Source of the DNA: a virus
Reading direction: 5' to 3' (one strand)
IMG/VR virus record: IMGVR_UViG_3300010157_000085
Span: 1 to 52,677 of that record
Length of the DNA stretch: 52,677 nt
A program made the position numbers and the translations under genes. Below the pieces are notes generated by a model that worked only from the letters and a program-made list of their open reading frames with translations, did not search any database and was not told the origin of the DNA. This document shows positions 47,174 through 52,677 of the stretch, one piece after another; position 1 is the stretch's first letter, and every line of letters starts with the position of its first letter.

Positions 47174-47707
47174 GTGAGTGCTAGTAAGCGTAGTACCTGG
47201 AGCAGCAACGCTAGTTCCAATTCACAACAGGTTGAGATCCCCGTGTGGAATCTCATGGCTGACTGCTGGTCAGGTTATACCGCGCATGCTCTTGAGTATG
47301 TTCGTGCCGGTCGACCTGTTCACTACGGTCAGGGTCGTATCCATATCCACTGGGGTATCTTGTGGGCTTCCCGCCCAAGTTTATTCCAGCTGGAGGTAGT
47401 CACCAGTGCTCGTGGATCCAATGACTGGACTCCTGGCAGATTCAACTTTGCCAGTGTTGATAGCTGTCCGCCACTGGATGAGCTTGGCATCGTTCAGCAG
47501 CAAAAGATAGTCACTGGTCTCGTGGAACTGTACACCCTGCAGTGGGATCTTATCGATGAAAGCACTGAGAGTGGTGAGTGGGTTGCTGACACTCATGCTC
47601 TGCGCGATGGCACCAGTGAGCGTCGTGAGTGTCCCGCGCACAAGATCACTCGCTCTCTTGCTCACCTGTTCGAGACCAACAAGCTTGACAGGCAGGTACT
47701 CTCATGA
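47174..47707 (+). CDS. Early protein with GTG start, unrecognised
   Basis: 177 residues from a GTG preceded by GGAGG at good spacing. Ser-rich start, then an aromatic/His-rich region (VHYGQGRIHIHWGILWASRP) and a helical C-terminus. Mixed fold, no Cys pair pattern. The stop overlaps the next start (ATGA). First gene after the hairpin-rich stretch. Family unknown. Confidence 0.77.
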   Translation: MSASKRSTWSSNASSNSQQVEIPVWNLMADCWSGYTAHALEYVRAGRPVHYGQGRIHIHWGILWASRPSLFQLEVVTSARGSNDWTPGRFNFASVDSCPPLDELGIVQQQKIVTGLVELYTLQWDLIDESTESGEWVADTHALRDGTSERRECPAHKITRSLAHLFETNKLDRQVLS

Positions 47708-48162
47708 ATGAATCCAGCGGTTACAGCATCGGTATGTTTGTCAAGGATCGTATCCGTGCCCGGTTCGAAGTGGGTGAACTGGTACTCCTTGGCAAGTGGC
47801 GAGAGGAACTCTGCATGGTGATGGGTTATAAATACACATTCACCAGTGAGATCGGAACCACCAAAGAATTATCTGTTGGTGATGCCTATGAGAATGCCCG
47901 TATCGATCAAGGTGCTATCGAGTATCGGATTGCAAGCCTGAATGATCCTAGCAGAGGTCTCTTCTATCTCAATAGCAATCCGTTACGTGGCTTGTGCACC
48001 TGCCATCAGATTGAACTGCCGGAGGGCTGGACTGACTTTCGTCACTGCCCTGTCTGTGGTGATGTGATCACCCGCCATGTTCCCAACCTGCTGATCAAGT
48101 GCGAGAAGGCTATTAAATACTGGCGCGCTAACCCTGAAGACTGGTGGAGGTGCAGACCATGA
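47704..48162 (+). CDS. Early zinc-binding protein
   Basis: 152 residues. A beta-rich N-terminal domain (about 10-75, FEVGELVLLGKWREELCMVMG, resembling a small SH3-like barrel) precedes a zinc site CTCH...CPVCG (about 98-119). The C-terminal tail is Trp-rich. ATGA overlaps on both sides indicate coupled translation. A regulatory nucleic-acid-binding role is possible. Confidence 0.77.
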   Translation: MNESSGYSIGMFVKDRIRARFEVGELVLLGKWREELCMVMGYKYTFTSEIGTTKELSVGDAYENARIDQGAIEYRIASLNDPSRGLFYLNSNPLRGLCTCHQIELPEGWTDFRHCPVCGDVITRHVPNLLIKCEKAIKYWRANPEDWWRCRP

Positions 48163-48443
48163 AGCGTTTCAAGAGCTGGTTGGTTGATGAGATTGATAGT
48201 ATCAGTTGTGCCTTGCGCAACAGATTCAACCGTCGCAAGCATCATGCCTGGCAACAGGGATATGATGCCGGTTATCTGCAGCACGAGCACGACACCGATC
48301 CACAGACAGCCATTGATCGCATGGTGTTGTACGGCAGGCCTGGGGTGGGAAAGAACTTACAACCACCCACAGATCTACCAACAGAACTGGTCTGGAAGCT
48401 TGAGCTTCCTGACTCCGATCAACAACAAGGAGAACAACAGTGA
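48159..48443 (+). CDS. Small early protein, unrecognised
   Basis: 94 residues, beginning MKRFKSWLVDEIDSI, with a basic helix (RNRFNRRKHHAWQQGY) and a Gln-rich end. It contains GRPGVGKN, which superficially resembles a Walker A loop but lies in too short a protein for a P-loop fold. GGAGGTG precedes the ATG, which overlaps the upstream stop. Family unknown. Confidence 0.75.
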   Translation: MKRFKSWLVDEIDSISCALRNRFNRRKHHAWQQGYDAGYLQHEHDTDPQTAIDRMVLYGRPGVGKNLQPPTDLPTELVWKLELPDSDQQQGEQQ

Positions 48444-48832
48444 ATACTGTACATGTTATCACACTGAATGATCAGTTGCATGAGACTGAAGGTCATTTCA
48501 TTGCTGTCACTGACAGCCTGCAGTCAGCTCTTGAATGGATGCGCGCCCAGTTTCAAGGCGAACCATACAAGCAGGTATGGGATACCGGTCATGACTACAC
48601 CAGCTGCTGGATGCCTGATCTGGGATGGGAGTACGTGATCAACGAGCGCCCAGTGTATGATTTCAACACTGCCAGCATGCATCCCCTGCTGGATTACGAG
48701 AACAGACTGGAGCGTGGCACCTACACTCGCCACCTGGTCAACCTGGTGAAAAGTAATCAATTGAAGCGCAAGCGATTGGTTACTGCACCCGGTGGTAGAA
48801 ACAACCGATCCAACCAAGGAGAACAGCCATGA
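48440..48832 (+). CDS. Early protein with GTG start, unrecognised
   Basis: 130 residues starting at GTG in a GTGA overlap with the previous stop; AAGGAG precedes it. Soluble, alpha/beta (MNTVHVITLNDQLHETEGHF, then SALEWMRAQF) with a basic, disordered C-terminus. The N-terminal part resembles small domains that use an alternating strand/helix pattern but no motif is diagnostic. Family unknown. Confidence 0.76.
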   Translation: MNTVHVITLNDQLHETEGHFIAVTDSLQSALEWMRAQFQGEPYKQVWDTGHDYTSCWMPDLGWEYVINERPVYDFNTASMHPLLDYENRLERGTYTRHLVNLVKSNQLKRKRLVTAPGGRNNRSNQGEQP

Positions 48833-49296
48833 ACCATTCAACATGCAGCGTGTGTGAGCAGCCGGTAGAGCTCATGACAGATGATCCATACCATGTGGAC
48901 ACCGGCTTGCAGATCACAATCAACACCGGATACGGTATGTTCGCTGACGGTGATGCACTGGACCTGATCACCTGTCACTCCTGCAGCATTCGCTTGCTGG
49001 AATTGTTCCCCGAAGGTGTACGCAATCACTACCGTGGCGGTCATGACCACGACTACCCGGGTGCTATCTGTCAGGGTTGTGAGTACAATGAACCTGTGGT
49101 AATCCCTTCGGAGTTCTCACTAGAAGAACTCTGGCAGGAAGCCGATAAGCTCATGCAGACAATGGACATCCCCGAGCAACGGCGCAGGGATCACCGCTGG
49201 ATCGCACGTAATGCTCATGCCAATAACCGTGAGAACCCCGATCTACTTGCACTATGCATGCTGCTGGTAGAGATCAATGAACTGGAGAAACCATGA
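48829..49296 (+). CDS. Early zinc-binding protein with several Cys pairs
   Basis: 155 residues: CSVC near the N-terminus (6-9), CHSC (about 49-52), and CQGC (about 81-84), with His-rich stretches between (HYRGGHDHDYPG). This fits a small protein with one or two structural zinc ions. The C-terminal half is helical. ATGA overlaps on both sides. Family unknown. Confidence 0.78.
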   Translation: MNHSTCSVCEQPVELMTDDPYHVDTGLQITINTGYGMFADGDALDLITCHSCSIRLLELFPEGVRNHYRGGHDHDYPGAICQGCEYNEPVVIPSEFSLEELWQEADKLMQTMDIPEQRRRDHRWIARNAHANNRENPDLLALCMLLVEINELEKP

Positions 49297-49604
49297 CAGA
49301 ACAAACAGACACCCGCAAGCTACCAGTAGAACTAGGACAGGTGGTGATCACCAGCAACCTGTACAACCAGCTGGAAGCTGCTCACACACCTGCTGAGATC
49401 CTGCGAGAGATCGCAAGCCTTATCCTTCGTCATCAGCGGGGTGACTGGGGTGACGTTCACCCAGAGGATACTGGTGCTAACGATCAAGCACTAGAAGATG
49501 GCACACGCTTGTTGAGTGTGTATCCCTTGTTCGATTTTAAAGTGTGGATCATCACTGAAGCCGATCGAGGTGTGACCACTGTGCTCTTACCCGAAGACTA
49601 CTAG
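49293..49604 (+). CDS. Small protein of a family common in mobile elements
   Basis: 103 residues with the pattern LGQVVITSNLYN, then LILRHQRGDWGDVHPEDTGAND, then DGTRLLSVYPL and VWIITEADRGVTTVLLPEDY. From memory this order (RH-x-GDWG-x3-ED, then RLLS-Y, then W-ITEADR-TT-LLP-Y) recurs in many plasmids and integrative elements, sometimes called type I restriction subunit M-like, though it lacks methyltransferase motifs and is far too short. Its function is unknown; anti-restriction or host-interaction roles are only guesses. Confidence 0.78.
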   Translation: MTEQTDTRKLPVELGQVVITSNLYNQLEAAHTPAEILREIASLILRHQRGDWGDVHPEDTGANDQALEDGTRLLSVYPLFDFKVWIITEADRGVTTVLLPEDY

Positions 49605-49617
49605 CGAGGAAACAGCA

Positions 49618-49917
49618 ATGATCAAAGAAGATCCAAGCCCAGACCCACGGGGCGGCACAAGGAAAAAGGGTACAAGGAATGTGGCTACCCTGGAAAAGAT
49701 CAAGCAGCTGCATGAGAATCCGGGTGAATGGTTTGTCTGGTGTACAACCACGGGCAGAGGAGTGCAGAGCTCGCTCAAGTATGCTCTGCTGGGTAAAGCA
49801 CGAGGCGAGTCACTGGACTGGCAGAATGCTCCCTATGAGATAACCAGTCGTTCTCAACCCGGTGGGCTTCACCGGGTTTACGTTCGCTACCTGCCAGAAA
49901 AGGAGCAACACTCATAA
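49618..49917 (+). CDS. Small basic early protein
   Basis: 99 residues with a basic, Pro/Gly-rich start (DPRGGTRKKGTRNVATLEKI) and a compact alpha/beta body (WFVWCTTTGRGVQSSLKYAL). GAGGAAAC precedes the ATG. It has a fold layout similar to small phage proteins that bind nucleic acids, but I do not recognise it. Confidence 0.74.
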   Translation: MIKEDPSPDPRGGTRKKGTRNVATLEKIKQLHENPGEWFVWCTTTGRGVQSSLKYALLGKARGESLDWQNAPYEITSRSQPGGLHRVYVRYLPEKEQHS

Positions 49918-49991
49918 ACCAACACTGGTCCAAACGCATGCCTGTGTGATGAATTGCCTGCTTGGCGCGTGGGCTGCGCGTATCTGATTGA

Positions 49992-50069
49992 ATGACCGCC
50001 GAAAAATTTTTTACTGTCCTGGTTAGCTTACTAGCCTGGGCAGTAATCAATCCATACAAGGAGCAATAA
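49992..50069 (+). CDS. Very small membrane peptide (25 residues), uncertain
   Basis: A short frame MTAEKFFTVLVSLLAWAVIN... ending PYKEQ has a single hydrophobic helix of about 16 residues and charged ends, the shape of a small phage membrane peptide. It fills a 150-base gap and ends one base before the next gene, whose ribosome site it contains. No strong ribosome site of its own. Confidence 0.4.
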   Translation: MTAEKFFTVLVSLLAWAVINPYKEQ

Positions 50070-50070
50070 C

Positions 50071-50406
50071 ATGAACAACAATGAAACCCTCTGCTACACA
50101 GAGTACTACGATTGCCAGTGTCACGGTCACGTACTGACTGTTGATATTGAAGCATATGACAATGAGTTCTATGTGTCACTGGTGATGTACGAGCAGAGCT
50201 ACCGAGATGCTGGACGCTTGACCCGTGCCTGGCGTGCCCTGCGTGGTAAGGATCAGCTTGTGAGCGATGTTGTGCTTGATTCTATGAGTTCAGCAAAGCT
50301 TGCCAATCAAATCCAGGAAGCCTTGCGCATTGCTAACAGCAAGAAAGACCTGACCGGTGAAGGTTTGGCCTACATCCACAGCTACCCCGACATTGAACCA
50401 ATCTAG
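50071..50406 (+). CDS. Early protein, paralogue of a gene 1 kb downstream
   Basis: 111 residues. The opening CYTEYYDCQCHGHVLTVD and the middle RLTRAWRALRGKDQLVSDVVLD match in order the protein at 51154-51462 (CHCGCHFYKFTL; RIGWAWRILRRGYYGKASIEL). The two share a C-x-C-H-x-H-like start, a W-R-hydrophobic-L-R core and a helical end. Local duplication is evident. Function unknown; a small metal-binding adaptor is possible. AAGGAG precedes the ATG. Confidence 0.77.
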   Translation: MNNNETLCYTEYYDCQCHGHVLTVDIEAYDNEFYVSLVMYEQSYRDAGRLTRAWRALRGKDQLVSDVVLDSMSSAKLANQIQEALRIANSKKDLTGEGLAYIHSYPDIEPI

Positions 50407-50414
50407 GAGGCATC

Positions 50415-50624
50415 ATGCCAACTCAAGACTACAAGACTCCTAAGCTACTAGCGCTTTGGGATCAGATGCAAGCTACATTCAAAGAAATCTTCTTTGAAAT
50501 GAAAGCAATCAATGATGCAAAAGAAGCTGATGGCATTGCAACCAGTGATGCTGGTGCAATACCTGATTGGTTCTATCAAATCTGTCATCACGTTGCTGCA
50601 ACAAACCCCAAGGAGGAATTATGA
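50415..50624 (+). CDS. Small helical early protein
   Basis: 69 residues: KLLALWDQMQATFKEIFFEMKA, a short linker, then IPDWFYQICHHVA. The same order (LxLW...Q, then PEWF...C) occurs at the end of the DUF3846 protein at 51464-51973, so this is probably a stand-alone copy of that C-terminal domain. GGAGG precedes the ATG and the stop overlaps the next start. Function unknown. Confidence 0.75.
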   Translation: MPTQDYKTPKLLALWDQMQATFKEIFFEMKAINDAKEADGIATSDAGAIPDWFYQICHHVAATNPKEEL

Positions 50625-51139
50625 GTGACACGTTGACCCCCGAAGAGCTGGCTATTGTAGAACAGCTCACTGCTGACATGGATGCTGCATCCAAAGCATG
50701 GGATGAGGCTCGGTTTAAGTTACCAGAGTATTCAGCCATGCAAGCAGCATCAGCAGCTTTAAAGGCTGCCTCAAAAGATCCTCGCACAGAATTGATCACA
50801 CGCATGCGCAAGCAGGTTCAAGAGTGGTTGAATGAGTATGAGAGTCTTACCGATGATCTTGATTATGATCCTGATGATGATGATGATGAAGATGCTTGGT
50901 ATTCTGACAACTACCAAGATAACTTTGACAGCATGGAAGAAGCTGTGGCTGATCTTGAAGCAATCATTGAAGAGAGCCACCCTCTTGCAAAGGAATTCAA
51001 CAAGGCAAGAATTGCATTCTTCGATGCTGAACGAGCACTCCCAGAGTACGAGCTGTACAATGAGGCAACAGACGCCTGGTCAGATAGACCTGGTGCGCCG
51101 TACGGTTTCGGATCACGCAATGGTTGCGTAATACCTTAA
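50621..51139 (+). CDS. Acidic helical early protein
   Basis: 172 residues from MSDTLTPEEL after AAGGAGG; an earlier in-frame ATG lies inside the previous gene. Two similar helical segments (EARFKLPEYSAMQAA; KARIAFFDAERALPEYELYN) flank a very acidic stretch (YDPDDDDDEDAWYSD). The paired helices may form an antiparallel bundle; the acidic stretch could mimic DNA, a known trait of some anti-restriction proteins, but that is speculation. Confidence 0.77.
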   Translation: MSDTLTPEELAIVEQLTADMDAASKAWDEARFKLPEYSAMQAASAALKAASKDPRTELITRMRKQVQEWLNEYESLTDDLDYDPDDDDDEDAWYSDNYQDNFDSMEEAVADLEAIIEESHPLAKEFNKARIAFFDAERALPEYELYNEATDAWSDRPGAPYGFGSRNGCVIP

Positions 51140-51153
51140 GAAAGGACAGTAAC

Positions 51154-51462
51154 ATGAGTAAGAAAAACCTTGCCAGGCTTGGTACTACCACTGTGGTTGA
51201 ATGCCACTGTGGTTGCCACTTCTACAAGTTCACCTTGTATGATACCGGATATGATGAGGACAACCCTGAACTGATCATTGATTTCCTTGAGCCGAATGAC
51301 GGTAAGATCAGGGGCAGAATCGGATGGGCATGGCGTATCCTGCGCCGTGGCTATTACGGCAAGGCAAGTATTGAACTCACACTGGAAGACCGTGATCTTC
51401 TTGTTGAGCACTTGCAAAACCCAGTAACCTGGGGTGAAAACTTCTACGAGAAGGAGCAGTAA
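51154..51462 (+). CDS. Early protein, paralogue of the gene at 50071
   Basis: 102 residues starting MSKKNLARLG after AAGGACAG; the earlier ATG overlaps the previous gene. Cys/His group VECHCGCHFYKF lies near the start and the W-R-x-L-R-R core (RIGWAWRILRRGYYGKAS) matches its paralogue. The remaining part is helical and acidic. Function unknown. Confidence 0.77.
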   Translation: MSKKNLARLGTTTVVECHCGCHFYKFTLYDTGYDEDNPELIIDFLEPNDGKIRGRIGWAWRILRRGYYGKASIELTLEDRDLLVEHLQNPVTWGENFYEKEQ

Positions 51463-51463
51463 G

Positions 51464-51973
51464 ATGAAAGCAGTAATCATTCGTGCCGATGACTCACGTG
51501 AACTGGTTGAGTTCACCCGTGAGACCGAGTATGAAACAATCAGTGGTGCAGTCGATGGTTACATCGAGCGTATCCCTCTTCCCAGCCGTGGTGCTGACAT
51601 GTGGGTGAACGAGGAAGGCAAGCTCAAACACCTGCCACTCAACCACGGTGCCACTCGGTTGTGGGAAGAGAACTACGGCTGCACCGATTACACAGCTGGT
51701 GATGCCATTGTCACTGGTGCTGCTGATGGTGAAGGCTACATGACTGGTCTGTCTGATACACAGATTGAACAGTTGATGCCAGCTGCACCGGCAGTTGAAC
51801 TGCCAGAGGATGAATACATTCACCCGGACCTAGAACCACTTTGGAATGATGTTCTTCAAGCAGTACAACGTGTGCTGCAGGAAAGCGCCAAGCTTGAACC
51901 TGAAGAGTTCATTGTACCCGAATGGTTCGCAAGCATGTGTGAAGTGATCTTATCAAAGAAAGAGGAGGGCTAG
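51464..51973 (+). CDS. DUF3846 protein with extra C-terminal domain
   Basis: 169 residues. Residues 1-105 match DUF3846: an opening strand (MKAVIIRADDSRELVEF), a central G-A-V-x-G-Y-I-E segment, VNEEGKLKHLPLNHGAT with the invariant NEEG, and GDAIVTGAADGEGYM. DUF3846 occurs in phages and mobile elements; its role is not established. The last 50 residues (LEPLWNDVLQAVQRVLQ, then PEWFASMCEVIL) are related to the small protein at 50415. The ATG after GAAGGAGC is preferred to one 30 bases earlier. Confidence 0.83.
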   Translation: MKAVIIRADDSRELVEFTRETEYETISGAVDGYIERIPLPSRGADMWVNEEGKLKHLPLNHGATRLWEENYGCTDYTAGDAIVTGAADGEGYMTGLSDTQIEQLMPAAPAVELPEDEYIHPDLEPLWNDVLQAVQRVLQESAKLEPEEFIVPEWFASMCEVILSKKEEG

Positions 51974-51977
51974 TCAG

Positions 51978-52364
51978 ATGACTATCCAATCAATCAGTAC
52001 CCGGTATGCATACACTACCCTGATGTATCAGGACAGTGAACTGCCTATCTACCGTAGCTACACCACGGATGACCTGCTGCTTTCAGTGGCAGGTCGTTAT
52101 TGTTCAGACCGTGACAAGTCACTCAGTCTGATTCAGCCTAACCTGTACGGTTGGCGAGAGAACACCCGCACCATCTGTCTTCAGCCTGAGGACACAAACA
52201 TTGAGCGAATGGTTGAGATCATTCACCTGGTGTCTGATGAGATCGAATCGGTTACCGTGCTTGACAACAACTCACTGCGTGAAGTATTCGTTGTGATCAA
52301 CAAGGTTGAGGCCACGCCTGAAAATGAGATCGAGATCTACATCATGGAGAGAGAGGAAGACTAA
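51978..52364 (+). CDS. Early protein, unrecognised
   Basis: 128 residues, soluble alpha/beta with Tyr-rich N-terminal part (ISTRYAYTTLMYQDSEL) and a strand/helix C-terminal half (VTVLDNNSLREVFVVINK). No Cys pair and no membrane segment. The start is 4 bases after the previous stop; GAGGG lies 7 bases further up. Family unknown. Confidence 0.77.
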   Translation: MTIQSISTRYAYTTLMYQDSELPIYRSYTTDDLLLSVAGRYCSDRDKSLSLIQPNLYGWRENTRTICLQPEDTNIERMVEIIHLVSDEIESVTVLDNNSLREVFVVINKVEATPENEIEIYIMEREED

Positions 52365-52560
52365 TTAACTAAGTTATCCGTACACTATATCATGTAACAA
52401 TCGTACTGCATGCAATGATTCTCATGCTTGTAGCCCTGATAGATATTATATATATCAGACACGCAGCCACTGAAGCATCTATCATCAAGAGGTGATTGAT
52501 GTTATCAAGCATGCTGTACAAGTCCCAGTAAGAATAGTACCTACAACAGGAGATAATCTA
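52365..52560. other. Gene gap with A/T-rich inverted repeat
   Basis: These 196 bases hold no convincing gene. There is an A/T-rich inverted repeat CTGATA...TATCAG (52436-52458), which could be an operator or terminator-like stem, and a possible 26-residue hydrophobic frame (52415-52495) without a ribosome site. The final 15 bases contain the AGGAG of the next gene. Confidence 0.45.
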
Positions 52561-52677
52561 ATGAGTAAGATGACTGACACCATCAAGAAGGTCCAAGCCG
52601 CAGCAGAAGCAGTGCTCGAGCGCACTATCAATCCTGAAGAAGTTATTCAGGCCATCGAAGCCATCGAAGTATTGGTA
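52561..52677 (+). CDS. Start of a gene cut by the window edge
   Basis: 39 codons with no stop, opening MSKMTDTIKKVQAAAEAVLE after ACAGGAGATAATCTA. The visible part is helical and acidic (NPEEVIQAIEAIEVLV). Too little is visible to name it. Confidence 0.7.
   Translation, partial: MSKMTDTIKKVQAAAEAVLERTINPEEVIQAIEAIEVLV

Noticed and set aside
48159-48443. P-loop NTPase from GRPGVGKN
   Set aside because: The motif lies near the end of a 94-residue protein with no Walker B or fold-sized domain; chance similarity.
52415-52495. 26-codon hydrophobic peptide
   Set aside because: No ribosome site and A/T-rich DNA that looks regulatory; kept only as a remark in the gap entry.

Overview
This window is a stretch of a tailed double-stranded DNA phage genome with dense coding, short or overlapping gene junctions and clear Shine-Dalgarno sites. 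There is no ribosomal RNA, no bacterial housekeeping gene, no integrase and no insertion sequence. An actinobacterial host is my best inference. It rests on the style of the small genes, a DUF1003 and a DUF3846 protein, and two exact copies of the chromosomal ParB-binding site found in Streptomyces, Bacillus and others; it is not proven.

Two transcription blocks diverge from a gene-free region of about 580 bp (42722-43300). The left block (42721 down to 1, minus strand) is the virion and late block. Read in its own direction it runs through: large proteins of unknown function with cysteine pairs (42.7-38.2 kb); a papain-like cysteine peptidase, an Ala/Gly-rich membrane protein and zinc-ribbon proteins (37.8-34.2 kb); a Dps-type miniferritin with a complete ferroxidase site (33 kb); a calcineurin-like phosphoesterase and a permuted NlpC/P60-like protein (32.3-29.9 kb); a two-helix membrane protein, tRNA-Asn, a tRNA-sized structured RNA I cannot name, and tRNA-Ile (29.7-29.0 kb); more large Cys-rich proteins, one with a textbook EF-hand loop (29-21 kb). 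After these come the head genes: portal (19-16.7 kb), small membrane proteins, maturation protease, probable scaffold, and major capsid protein with a downstream hairpin (15.7-11.1 kb). Last are small virion proteins, three long fibre genes with Gly-X-Gln collagen-like repeats (one with an SGNH-hydrolase domain) and the endolysin, cut by the window edge. I see no terminase, tape measure or tail tube gene, so morphology cannot be assigned from this window.

The right block (43301 to the end, plus strand) holds about 23 small genes, many joined by ATGA overlaps, with intercistronic hairpins and in two places near-perfect anti-16S ribosome sites. It looks like an early, host-interaction block. 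Most products are unrecognised; several form local paralogue families or carry CxxC zinc motifs.

The most striking feature is a pair of exact 16-bp parS palindromes at the first and last codons of one 77-codon gene (46752-46985), next to a hairpin-rich non-coding stretch. No ParA or ParB gene is visible here, so the sites may serve a partition system encoded elsewhere or recruit the host ParB. A second pattern is an N-terminal motif close to F-N-S-K/R-T-A shared by otherwise unrelated large late proteins, which could be a packaging or processing tag.
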